Shown here one piece after another: positions 8,446-16,838 of a stretch of DNA of 47,413 bases. The translations under genes and the position numbers were made by a program. The first letter of the stretch is position 1, and every line of letters begins with the position of its first letter. The notes below the pieces were generated by a model. It saw only the letters and a list, made by a program, of their open reading frames with translations, was not told the origin of the DNA and made no database searches. Source of the DNA: Dethiosulfatibacter aminovorans DSM 17477 (lineage in GTDB: Bacteria > Bacillota > Clostridia > Tissierellales > Dethiosulfatibacteraceae); the NCBI RefSeq assembly GCF_900142005.1, contig NZ_FQZL01000032.1, positions 1 through 47,413 on the forward strand, read 5' to 3'.

Positions 8446-8934
8446 ATGTGTGCTGCATTTAGACGCTCACAAGTCTATCTTAACGTTGAAGATATCCTGG
8501 AAAGCTATATTCTAATAATTGAAAGTATAGATTACTACATGCGGGTTATGGAAAAAATGAGAGAAGAGCTCGAATTATCAAGCTTTACTTCACTGGCCTG
8601 TAAACTCATAAAAATTCAAGCTTCTGATAGCAGTAATTCCATTATAACTCCAATTCTAAACCAGGTAAGCAAGCTGATTCAATTAGAAAGAAAGATAAAT
8701 AAAAAACGACAGGAGATAGACACAATAATTAAATTTATGGAATGCCTGAAAGATGTCCCGGACCAGGATCAACTCGAAGTTATCAAACTTCGTTATGTTG
8801 AAGGTTTAAGAACCTGTGATATAGCCGAAAGATGGAATAAGGATTCTAGGATAGTTCGACGAAAGAAAGAGAAGGCAATACTTAACCTTCTGAAGGTTTA
8901 TAATAAGCGCGGAGAAGAGTTTGGATTCAAATAG
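8446..8934 (+). CDS. Sigma-70 region 4-like phage regulator (paralogue 2)
   Basis: The 162-residue protein begins 28 bases after the previous gene with an AGAGGAGGAACAGC ribosome site. The N-terminal two thirds are helical. The C-terminus (LEVIKLRYVEGLRTCDIAERWNKDSRIVRRKKEKAILNLLKVY) is a helix-turn-helix of the sigma region 4/ArpU sort. Compare the HTH of the preceding gene, which also begins with an IxxxYYxxxxRTxxIA pattern. It is the last gene of the rightward operon and could act on the promoter at 9143 or on the leftward giant-gene operon. These targets are inferred only. Confidence 0.7.
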   Translation: MCAAFRRSQVYLNVEDILESYILIIESIDYYMRVMEKMREELELSSFTSLACKLIKIQASDSSNSIITPILNQVSKLIQLERKINKKRQEIDTIIKFMECLKDVPDQDQLEVIKLRYVEGLRTCDIAERWNKDSRIVRRKKEKAILNLLKVYNKRGEEFGFK

Positions 8935-9035
8935 CCAAACACCATAAATTGGTATGTTGAATATGGCAGTAATACAAAGCATAATACTTAAAACTATGTA
9001 TTGGGGAATACATATTCTATTCATATTTCCATAAG

Positions 9036-9115
9036 ATTCTATTTGATATCAAATAGATGCAAATAGATTCAAAGCGATGGCAAAGCGACGTCACTTTGAC
9101 GTCAAAACGACTCCT
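9036..9115. repeat. Iteron-like cluster with 20-bp palindrome; possible replication origin
   Basis: In the 278-base gap after the regulators there is a perfect palindrome TCTATTTGATATCAAATAGA (9038-9057). It overlaps a direct repeat AAATAGATGC/AAATAGATTC. Then come two CAAAGCGA units three bases apart and two GACGTC boxes. Such packing is typical of phage and plasmid origins or multi-operator regions. The replication genes lie just upstream, which favours an origin. Confidence 0.45.
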
Positions 9116-9142
9116 AGGCATTGAATTTACTACATTTCTTTA

Positions 9143-9171
9143 TTGACATAAACCACAAATAGGCGTATGCT
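9143..9171 (+). promoter_or_regulatory. Sigma-A promoter for the 72-aa gene
   Basis: TTGACA (9143-9148) and TATGCT (9166-9171) are 17 bases apart. Transcription would begin near 9178, about 35 bases before the ATG at 9213. Confidence 0.7.
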
Positions 9172-9212
9172 AAAAAAGAAGCAAAATTCATAAAAGGACT
9201 GGGTATATTAAA

Positions 9213-9431
9213 ATGAAAAGAGAAACAATTGACGGACAGCAGTACATCGTCGAGAGAATCGGCGATACTAAGGTGATTCATGTAGGTTTAGAAGACTTGC
9301 CATTTGTAGACAAGCTTGTAATGACCGATGGGACTATTATTCAAAATATGAAGTTCGAACGAATAGCAGTGCCACCAATTCATGAAGTAAAGCAACAGCT
9401 TGAATCAAATAACAATCTACAGTATTCATAA
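9213..9431 (+). CDS. Small hypothetical protein (72 aa)
   Basis: No family is recognised. The protein begins MKRETIDGQQYIVERIGDTK, looks beta-rich and soluble, and ends in a Gln/Asn-rich tail. The ribosome site is weak (GGACTGGG), but a well-formed promoter lies just upstream and a terminator just downstream. It is therefore a single-gene transcript, which strongly supports a real gene. It could be a lysogenically expressed accessory gene. Confidence 0.65.
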   Translation: MKRETIDGQQYIVERIGDTKVIHVGLEDLPFVDKLVMTDGTIIQNMKFERIAVPPIHEVKQQLESNNNLQYS

Positions 9432-9437
9432 TTAACT

Positions 9438-9463
9438 AAAGCTCCCTTTCGAGGAGCTTTTTA
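9438..9463 (+). terminator. Intrinsic terminator after the 72-aa gene
   Basis: The perfect 8-bp stem AAAGCTCC/GGAGCTTT (9438-9445 and 9453-9460) ends in a T tract, seven bases after the stop codon. Confidence 0.8.
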
Positions 9464-9483
9464 TATTGGAATTTTGTACATTC

Positions 9484-9599
9484 ATGTTACATTTAAGCAT
9501 CTATTTGTAACACAAATGTTACATAGCAAAATCGATGTTTTATTGTAATTTTCAACACTTTTAAGGATTCAGCTGTGACGAGACACCCCGGGTGTTGAA
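9484..9599. repeat. Structured spacer with TGTTACA repeats and a long hairpin
   Basis: ATGTTACAT (9484-9492) is followed by an inverted pair TGTAACA/TGTTACA (9506-9512 and 9517-9523). Further right, TTCAACAC and GTGTTGAA (9551-9558, 9592-9599) can form a stem, and ACACCC/GGGTGT nests inside it. The spacer lies between convergent genes, so a plain operator is not expected. It may be an operator for the leftward gene's antisense, an origin part or a terminator. Confidence 0.4.
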
Positions 9600-9624
9600 C
9601 TAATTGGAATTATCGAACAGTTAC

Positions 9625-9804
9625 TTACTCTACTTCCAAGAGAGGAGCTTCATTACCCTTGTGAGTAAAGATAACAACCTTGTCCATCTTCTCCTTTAAG
9701 CGACCATACATGGTCTTATCCGCTTCATTTTCGCTCATAGCTTCCAATGTCTTGCAACCTTCAAACAAAAGCTTATAATCCTCATATGTTAGTTCTATTT
9801 TCAT
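9625..9804 (-). CDS. Small hypothetical protein (59 aa)
   Basis: The ATG at 9804 is preceded by ACGGAGGTATGTGCA, a strong ribosome site. The protein begins MKIELTYEDYKLLFEGCKTL and ends with KGNEAPLLEVE, an acidic helical-beta mix with no known family. Codon use looks normal and the frame is open to TAA at 9625. It is the last gene of a leftward cluster with the membrane protein at 9845. Confidence 0.65.
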   Translation of the reverse strand: MKIELTYEDYKLLFEGCKTLEAMSENEADKTMYGRLKEKMDKVVIFTHKGNEAPLLEVE

Positions 9805-9844
9805 TGCACATACCTCCGTTATCTGATTAGTTTACTCCCAAAAT

Positions 9845-10096
9845 TTAAGGATAAATATTTAGCTCTATTCCTAGAAAATCTGCACCTAAAATCACAATTG
9901 TTCCTATGACTGCTGCAATTACTAGTAAAATAGCAAATAGCATTCCTGCGCCATTTACGAACAGTATTAAAAATGCAGATACTTTATTTAGGATTTTTAC
10001 AAAAAGTCTTGGATTCTTCTCGTCCTCGATATTCATAGTAGTTATTACCCAAACTGCAAAAACAAAGAAACACAATAACCAAATTGCCCATCTCAT
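9845..10096 (-). CDS. Small membrane protein (83 aa)
   Basis: Two to three hydrophobic spans are visible: WAIWLLCFFVFAVWVITTM near the N-terminus, and SAFLILFVNGAGMLFAILLVIAAVIGTIVIL in the second half, which could cross twice. AAAGGAG lies 9 bases before the ATG. No family is recognised. In phage-like elements such proteins are sometimes holins or superinfection-exclusion proteins, but no endolysin lies beside it, so I leave the function open. Confidence 0.65.
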   Translation of the reverse strand: MRWAIWLLCFFVFAVWVITTMNIEDEKNPRLFVKILNKVSAFLILFVNGAGMLFAILLVIAAVIGTIVILGADFLGIELNIYP

Positions 10097-10431
10097 ATCG
10101 TCTACTCCTTTATTTTGTTCTTTCCTTTTCTTAATCTTTTCATAATATTTTTAAATGAATCTAATATGAATTGAAAGCCGCCTTAAGAGAAATTATATTT
10201 TTTGTGAGACAGGAAACGCATATATAACAAGGGGCCCTTTTACCCCCTACCTTTGTTTCTATGGGGAGCGATTGGGTACTTGTGTGTAGGTGAGAGTAAA
10301 GGTAAATCCTGCGAGCGCCGGTAATTTCCGCCTACCCCCCACCCCCTATCTTCCTTTTCTGATATGGGCTTCCTGTGGAAATAGTTCTCTCAAAAAATAA
10401 GCCAGGTGAACTTGATTCAAAGTCCCCCTTT
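10097..10431. other. Non-coding segment with a GC-rich, C-run-rich island (about 10225-10375)
   Basis: No convincing gene is seen. The middle contains GGGGCCC, several C-runs (TACCCCCTACC, CTACCCCCCACCCCCTA) and GGTAAATCC/GGTAATTTCC repeats, plus GTAGG/CCTAC inverted arms. It stands out in the AT-rich element. Possible roles are a packaging or nicking site, or a structured RNA. Confidence 0.4.
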
Positions 10432-10842
10432 TCATCTAAGCAGATTCATCCACCATTCCCGAGGTGGATCATACCACTCCAGTTGTTCCATCTGTTCTAT
10501 CAGATAATTCAGAAGGTGGTCCCTTAACTCGTCCATGCTCTTGCAGACCTTCATCGATTCCAGGGTCAAAGGAAATAAATCTCGTTCCTCATCTTCCTCT
10601 GTGAACATTTCCAGTATCATTTTATAAGTCCAGATCGCTTCCATGGTATTGATATGCTCAATCGTTTGGGCCTTACTTCTGTTTTCCTTGTCCCAATCAT
10701 CAAGCTCCTCTATTCTCTCCTTTATGACCTGCAGAATAGGAACCGTATCCCAATATTTACCAGGGAACTTTTCCATTATGTACTGATTCAAAGGATGCTG
10801 CATCACTTCTTCCAAGTCTTTTGGATAACTGTACTTCTTCAT
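10432..10842 (-). CDS. Hypothetical acidic helical protein (136 aa)
   Basis: GAGGTGAGTCC is a good ribosome site before the ATG at 10842. The protein is helical, very acidic, and rich in Trp and Met (KYWDTVP, PREWWMNLL at the end), with no known motif. Its acidic nature would suit a protein-binding or DNA-mimic inhibitor, but that is only a thought from composition. It lies downstream of the giant gene on the same strand, separated by 362 bases with a long hairpin. Confidence 0.6.
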   Translation of the reverse strand: MKKYSYPKDLEEVMQHPLNQYIMEKFPGKYWDTVPILQVIKERIEELDDWDKENRSKAQTIEHINTMEAIWTYKMILEMFTEEDEERDLFPLTLESMKVCKSMDELRDHLLNYLIEQMEQLEWYDPPREWWMNLLR

Positions 10843-10983
10843 GGACTCACCTCATTCGATTTATTATCACCCATTTCCCGGTGAAACAACTTGTCACACC
10901 CCGAAAAGTTTTGTCGCAAAATTACATTTTTTAGACAAAACCGAATTTTGACAGTATATTTATACTTCTGCTTATTTAAGAAA

Positions 10984-11062
10984 AATGCCATGGTTCAAAT
11001 TATATTTATACTATCAAAGTTGATGCATCATAGTATTTTCAACGTTTTGAACTCATGGCATT
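10984..11062. repeat. Long nested inverted repeat between the giant gene and the 136-aa gene
   Basis: AATGCCATGGTTCAAA (10984-10999) pairs with TTTGAACTCATGGCATT (11046-11062) with a single extra base. Inside, ATACTAT (11008-11014) pairs with ATAGTAT (11030-11036) around GATGCATC. The rest of the 362-base gap (10843-11204) is AT-rich with no gene. No T tract directly follows, so a simple terminator is unlikely. A small RNA, an origin or a recombination site is possible. Confidence 0.5.
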
Positions 11063-11204
11063 GATTCAGGGCTCAATTATTCTGTGCAATTTATAGATTT
11101 GTAAATATACACTCAATGTTGCTACTTAAGTATATTCTATCATATTTTTGAATATATGCATTCTTATTTCTGCATAAGTCATACAAATTTTATGCAATTT
11201 CTGC

Positions 11205-14200
11205 CTATTTCTTATGCTTTTCATAATATTCAATGGCTTTATCGGCATAAGCAACAATTTTCTTTCGGTAGTCTCTGATTTTCTTTTCCTTCTCTGCATC
11301 GGTGTAATTCTTACTTGCTTCTACTCTCTTAATCAGATCCCAATACTTGTTGATTCTGCTATACATTCCACTGAAATATGTCTGCGCTGCAGGATTGTAA
11401 TCATCTGTCTTGATTCTCTCCGCCTTGTACAGGGTGCTTGCTTCATCCAGTCTTTCCTTAAGTTCATAGAAATCATTGACTTTATCATTGCTGTAAACGA
11501 CATCCGTTGTAACCCTGCTTGTAATAACCTTCTTCACTGGATCCTCGGAAGGTGTTGTAAGCGGAAGAACTATATCTCCTACTATTCCTGACATCTGGTC
11601 TATAAGATAGTCAATGTTCTTCGGCGAACTGTACGGTCCAAGGATATTCGGCATAGCCTTCCCTATCATAATGGCAAACTTACTAGTCTTGTCATCGTAC
11701 TGATAATCAAGAGGTTTGCTCTGCAGGTTATAAGGAACAATTGGAGCTCCGGTCCAGGATTTATTCATGGCCACTTCCATCAAGGGCCATCCAACAGGTT
11801 TGATTGGTGGAACGAAAACATTCATGAAACTATCATCAAGCTTTTCAAAGGCATCGTCTTCACCGGCCAAGAATCTTATCATTCTATCCTCAATAGTAGA
11901 AAACACAAAGGCAAGCTCTCTCGGTTTAGGTATCCTTATGAATTTGCCATCTGCATACTTGATTAACCAATAGTTGTCCCTAATTCCCTTTGAAACATTC
12001 TTGTAGTCATCATCATCCCTGTAATGCCATGCCAACATGATAGTCGGAAGAGTCAAGGTTACAAGCCCCTTGATTAGTGCTGCCTTCCTGGTTTCCTTGT
12101 CTTGTGTCATCCTGTACATTTTATCAAGGCCCTGAAGTCCGGCATTGAAGAAGGGTATCACCTGGAAGAAAGGATAATTCATAATTTGGCCTTTCTTCAT
12201 GAAATTGAGTGTAACATCAGAGGACTCATAAAGGGCCTTTAGAACTGCATCCTGCTGCTTCATGCCTTTATCTATAGCCTGGTTATACATCTTGTAGAAT
12301 TCAACCTGCCTTGGTGCGGACTCTATAGCATCGTTGAACTTCTCAAGGCCCATCAAGAGTTTATGCCCTTTCCCTGACTTCTCAAAGCCAAGCTTGTTGC
12401 GGACCTCTTTCATCATGTTACGCTGTGAACCTGATATACTGGAACCGAAACCACCACCAAGAATCCTGTATGTCTGATTAGCTTCATCATGGAATATAAC
12501 AGACTTGAAGCTTTCCCCAAGCTCTCCAACATACTTCACTGGATTATTCTCATGTCCCTGGATGAATCCGGTCTGAATATCTCTTGGAAGGTTGGACAAG
12601 GTACCAAACACGGGGTTTCCTGATGTTATAAGGTCCGTGAATACTCTCTTAAGCTTCACCCAAGCCTTAAAGAATCCGTCAAGCTGCATAGGATTAAAGC
12701 TCGTCAAAGCTTCATGCAAAAACCTGTCGTTTATCTTATAGAAATGGACCTTGCTTTCACGATCTATTACAGTCAAGACTTCATCATCCTTGCTGTAGTT
12801 TGATGCCGTAAACCACTCAATCTGGTTGTCGATATATCTTTCCATGACATCTATAGGTGAATACTTGCCGTCAAGGTAATCTCCCATTATTTCATGTATC
12901 TCCGCCTGGTCATCTGCATTGTTCAGGAAATGTTGCTCGACATCCCCAAGTACGTTCTTTATCTCTTCTATGTCCGCTCCTGCTTCTTCAAGCTTATCAA
13001 AGAGCTTTTCCTTTGTTTTGTCAGTCCTGAAAAGAAGAGTAGCCAGTTCCTTGTCTGATAATCTAAGACCATGGTTCTGTGCTATATAATCATTCAAATA
13101 GCCTATTGCCATGGAGTTTTTAAGCTGCGTTGCATCATAAGTATGGTAATCCATGGGCCTGTTTATCTTGTGATAAAATTCCCCTATTCCTTCAACCTTC
13201 TTTGTGTACAGGTTGTGCATAGAAAGCATTACTTCCCTCTTAAGCTGTGCATCAACAATCTTGAACATCTGCAGGACCATACTTTCAAGCGGATTGTATG
13301 TATCGAAGCCGCTTCCCTTTTCGCTCAACTTCTGTATAGGTGCTTTCTGGCTGCCAATACCTTTCTTGTTCCCGGTCTTTACCAAGTTTCCATTAGGATC
13401 TATGGAATAACCTTCATCCACCCTGAACATTGGAACATAGTTGGGATACCTTTCAAGCATGTTCTCCCAAGCTTCTTCACTGATGAATCCTGTATCAACC
13501 ATCCATGATTCCATGAACTTGTTCCACCACTCATGAAGTTCTTTGGCTGTTTCAACAAACTCGGGATGTCTGGCTTCTGAAGCTGCAATGTGTTCTTTAA
13601 CCATTCCAATGGTAAACTGGGGAGAATAAACCCGATGCCCTTTCTCCATAAGGTCATATGCATGCTTGTTCTTCAGGTAGACTGCAAAATCTTTTTCGTT
13701 CTCAGATATCGGTGCCAGTATGTCAGCAAAGTTTCTGTTGTCTATGAGATTGGATTGAGGGTCTATCATGCCAGTTGCATTACCTGATTTCACACCGCCC
13801 ACCATTGCTGCTGCTATCTGTTGTGACCTTGATGTGTGCAAGGCAAGTATATAAGGGTTCTTACTGGGATTCAATTCCTTTGCAGTCGCATTCTCCACGT
13901 ACTTGGACAGGTTTAAAAGTCCCAATTTATCCTCAAACAATAGGCTGTGCAATCTCATTGAAAGATATTTCTTTTTATCCTTGAAGGACCTGTAATCCCC
14001 TTTATCTGTATAACTTTGAATCGTGCTTCCAATCATTTCCGTTATTCCTGCTGCAGTGAAGCTGCTCATATCCTGTTGAGTTGCCTGGACCGCTTTCAAA
14101 TCCTCGCTATCCAACAAATCCTCAAAGATATCATAAAATGCCGGTCCGAATTCCTTAGCTGCTTCGGGATCTACTATGTACATCTTGAAGAATTCCGCAA

Positions 14201-16838
14201 TTGCTTCACCTGGTAATTCCTTCTGCTTATAATTCTTAATGAATGCTGCAGGTAGGTTCTTGACCATTTCCTTCGTGGCTGCAGGGTTCGCTTCACTCAA
14301 ATCATATTTACTGTCAAGGTGATGACCAATCTCGTGCATTACAACTTCAATGTCGTTGTCGTACTTGATTCTTACAGTCTTGGGAACAATCTCATAATAT
14401 CCGGTTGCCTTTCTCTTCCTGAACTGCCTGCTGTCCACCGGAAGTTTAAAGTGGCTGGAAAGCTCCGATATCATTTGATTGAAACTCTTAATCTGTTTCT
14501 TATCTCCCTTTGCTGCAATGTTCTCCACCATTTCATGAAACATTGATTTCCCTGAATATCCATAGTTGTTCACTTCCTGGGCCTTGTCTACTTCCTCATT
14601 AACACTTGATTCAACTGTAATTGATGGTTTGATATCCTCAACGTTCTTCCTTGCCATCTTTGCCAGTTTCTTCTTTCCAATTGAAAACTCCTGCCCTTTT
14701 AGGTTCTGAACCCTTACAGTGGTTTCATCCTTCTCTTCCACGACATTCAACAGACCATACACATTCGTTTCAAGCCATCCATTTTCTACTTTTTCAATCT
14801 TATCTGCTTCCTTCATTGCCGCATCGGCCACATCATGCTGTTCAAGAGCTTCCTGTTTTCTGCTCGTTTCCATGTTCTGCAATGCTGTTTCTATTTCCTG
14901 GCTGCTTTCAATCTTCTTCCCTTCAATGACCATATCATCAAGCGATTTGAAAATACCATCAAACAAGGCTATCTCCTTGCTGTATTGGTCCCCTTTACCG
15001 TCCTTCTTCAAGGTTTCAATAATGGCCTGTCCCGCTTCCTGGGCTTCAATTATGTCATCATTGGCAAAATAACTGTAATCATTTGATATAACCACGTCAT
15101 AAACCTGTCTGCCATATCTTGTGAGTTGAGCCATATTAACCTTGTCTATTCCGTCCAAGGCCATTTCCTTTATGGTCCCGACATCTGTGTTGGTAGCAAT
15201 GCTTTTCAGGCTATCAACAAAGGCCTTGTTATCTTCAATATTTGCACCATCGGGTACCATTGAATTAACGGCAAGAACTTGACTTATATTTTCAGAAAGC
15301 TGCCCTTCTGTCTTTTTAATTTTATTATTCCTGCTTAAATTAGATCCTGTTTGAATGACATTGCCGGGACCTACCATGATAGGCATAGCCTTAAGGGTTT
15401 GCGTTGCAGTCTGAACAAGTCTAGCTCCATTCTCGGCAGTGAAGGGAGTATAATCCTTGTTACCCATCCTCTTTTGAGCAACAGTCTCACCTATGATATT
15501 AGTTGTTTCCTGGGCAACCTCTTCTGCTGTCTCCGATGCTATATCCTTGGCAAACTCTTTTAAGCCTGTCATGATAGTTTTCCCGGAGGTGTTTCTTATA
15601 TACTTTTGTGCAACTTCCTCTGCCCCTTCACTTATACCTGCAGAAAGGACCTTTCCTACAACCGGAAGTTTCTTGGCGATAGTTCCAACCTGGGCAACTT
15701 CTATTCCTGCATTGGCAAGACCGACATATGTTGCAACCTGTGAAGCGATATCAGAAGATATTCCTTGCTCTATCATATCGGCATATGCAAAGCCGGCTTC
15801 CAGTTGATAACTTGCCATAGCAGAGCCCATGGCCGAACCCATCTTAAAACCTATTGCTGCCGCTCCGGGAACTGTTACTATTTCCTCCGGTGTTGCTATT
15901 TGTGGTCCCATTTGACCGCCAAGGGCTGCTGCGCTTCCTGCTCCTATAGCTCCGGCTAGACCTGTTTCCGCTCCACCCTTCATTGTTTCTACCATGAAAG
16001 GCACCATTTCTGCGGATGCAAGTCCCATCTGTCCAAGTAGGTTTTCATTGTCTTGATTAAATATTTCAGGATGAAGCTGTGCATAGTCCTTAACTTTTGC
16101 CCTCATCCATACCATATCGCTATCTTGCCCAGTCATATCCTTGTATGCTTCATAGGCATACTGGATATTAAGCTTGTTGAAATCATAAGTGTTTTTCACC
16201 TTATCTGAATATGACTGCTTTTCATTGTAATCCATCATTAAGTTCTTAACACTGTTCGGTGCATCCTGATAATCGTTGATGTCAATCTTGTAATTGGCTG
16301 CACTCGATACATTTGTAGTGGTTCCTGGACTGTATTTCTGCATTATTGCATCAGAGAGTGTTGTCTCTTTTTCCTTCTCTATTCCTGAATTCGCCCATTC
16401 CTGTGCCTTTGTTGCCCTCGGAGAACCAATTGCTTGATTGTTTACTCCGTCAATCTGAGACTGATTCACGCCCATGGCCCTTGCTGCTCTGGGATTGTTC
16501 TGCATAGTCTCTGTCGTTCCGATACTCCTATTATCGTCAAGATCTATACTTGGTATATGACTCTTGATAGTCTCCGATACACTTGAAATACCTTCTTTGA
16601 GTTTATCTACAAATGAAGTTTCTTCAGGCTTTTCTTGAACAACTGCCTTTGAAGTTCCATATTGCTCGTAGCCCTTGGGAAGACTTTCGTTGTATTTCTC
16701 ACAATAATCTACTAAAGCATCTATTCCCTTTTCCGTTACCTTTGAACCGGTCCTTTCAACAAAACCGGTCCTTATACCACTTAAAACTTGCGCTCCTGGA
16801 TGATTGTTATAATTGTATTTTGAAAAATCTGTACTCAT
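11205..16838 (-). CDS. Giant phage-type polyvalent protein with HEXXH metallopeptidase motif (1877 aa)
   Basis: This one gene takes up nearly a third of the element. The N-terminal 280 residues are polar. A Gly/Ala-rich hydrophobic zone follows (about 285-420), of the kind seen in phage ejection proteins. Around residue 835 is MHEIGHHLD, an HEXXH zinc site, with a later GEAIAEFF that can give the third ligand, as in the metallopeptidase domain of polyvalent proteins. The C-terminal third, with YVPMFR, ESSDVTLNF and FFNAGLQGLDKMYR (near 1570), resembles the LPD38-type domain. A last hydrophobic span lies near 1590. Such proteins are known from phages and conjugative elements, often packaged and delivered with DNA to counter host defence or enter the cell. 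The ribosome site AAAGGTGG lies about 12 bases upstream. No frameshift is visible. Domain names are from memory of the families. Confidence 0.8.
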   Translation of the reverse strand: MSTDFSKYNYNNHPGAQVLSGIRTGFVERTGSKVTEKGIDALVDYCEKYNESLPKGYEQYGTSKAVVQEKPEETSFVDKLKEGISSVSETIKSHIPSIDLDDNRSIGTTETMQNNPRAARAMGVNQSQIDGVNNQAIGSPRATKAQEWANSGIEKEKETTLSDAIMQKYSPGTTTNVSSAANYKIDINDYQDAPNSVKNLMMDYNEKQSYSDKVKNTYDFNKLNIQYAYEAYKDMTGQDSDMVWMRAKVKDYAQLHPEIFNQDNENLLGQMGLASAEMVPFMVETMKGGAETGLAGAIGAGSAAALGGQMGPQIATPEEIVTVPGAAAIGFKMGSAMGSAMASYQLEAGFAYADMIEQGISSDIASQVATYVGLANAGIEVAQVGTIAKKLPVVGKVLSAGISEGAEEVAQKYIRNTSGKTIMTGLKEFAKDIASETAEEVAQETTNIIGETVAQKRMGNKDYTPFTAENGARLVQTATQTLKAMPIMVGPGNVIQTGSNLSRNNKIKKTEGQLSENISQVLAVNSMVPDGANIEDNKAFVDSLKSIATNTDVGTIKEMALDGIDKVNMAQLTRYGRQVYDVVISNDYSYFANDDIIEAQEAGQAIIETLKKDGKGDQYSKEIALFDGIFKSLDDMVIEGKKIESSQEIETALQNMETSRKQEALEQHDVADAAMKEADKIEKVENGWLETNVYGLLNVVEEKDETTVRVQNLKGQEFSIGKKKLAKMARKNVEDIKPSITVESSVNEEVDKAQEVNNYGYSGKSMFHEMVENIAAKGDKKQIKSFNQMISELSSHFKLPVDSRQFRKRKATGYYEIVPKTVRIKYDNDIEVVMHEIGHHLDSKYDLSEANPAATKEMVKNLPAAFIKNYKQKELPGEAIAEFFKMYIVDPEAAKEFGPAFYDIFEDLLDSEDLKAVQATQQDMSSFTAAGITEMIGSTIQSYTDKGDYRSFKDKKKYLSMRLHSLLFEDKLGLLNLSKYVENATAKELNPSKNPYILALHTSRSQQIAAAMVGGVKSGNATGMIDPQSNLIDNRNFADILAPISENEKDFAVYLKNKHAYDLMEKGHRVYSPQFTIGMVKEHIAASEARHPEFVETAKELHEWWNKFMESWMVDTGFISEEAWENMLERYPNYVPMFRVDEGYSIDPNGNLVKTGNKKGIGSQKAPIQKLSEKGSGFDTYNPLESMVLQMFKIVDAQLKREVMLSMHNLYTKKVEGIGEFYHKINRPMDYHTYDATQLKNSMAIGYLNDYIAQNHGLRLSDKELATLLFRTDKTKEKLFDKLEEAGADIEEIKNVLGDVEQHFLNNADDQAEIHEIMGDYLDGKYSPIDVMERYIDNQIEWFTASNYSKDDEVLTVIDRESKVHFYKINDRFLHEALTSFNPMQLDGFFKAWVKLKRVFTDLITSGNPVFGTLSNLPRDIQTGFIQGHENNPVKYVGELGESFKSVIFHDEANQTYRILGGGFGSSISGSQRNMMKEVRNKLGFEKSGKGHKLLMGLEKFNDAIESAPRQVEFYKMYNQAIDKGMKQQDAVLKALYESSDVTLNFMKKGQIMNYPFFQVIPFFNAGLQGLDKMYRMTQDKETRKAALIKGLVTLTLPTIMLAWHYRDDDDYKNVSKGIRDNYWLIKYADGKFIRIPKPRELAFVFSTIEDRMIRFLAGEDDAFEKLDDSFMNVFVPPIKPVGWPLMEVAMNKSWTGAPIVPYNLQSKPLDYQYDDKTSKFAIMIGKAMPNILGPYSSPKNIDYLIDQMSGIVGDIVLPLTTPSEDPVKKVITSRVTTDVVYSNDKVNDFYELKERLDEASTLYKAERIKTDDYNPAAQTYFSGMYSRINKYWDLIKRVEASKNYTDAEKEKKIRDYRKKIVAYADKAIEYYEKHKK

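Noticed and set aside
14651..15072. Long plus-strand frames opposite the giant gene
   Set aside because: They are shadows of the giant gene, lack ribosome sites, and have shadow-like composition (Ser/Phe/Pro-rich).
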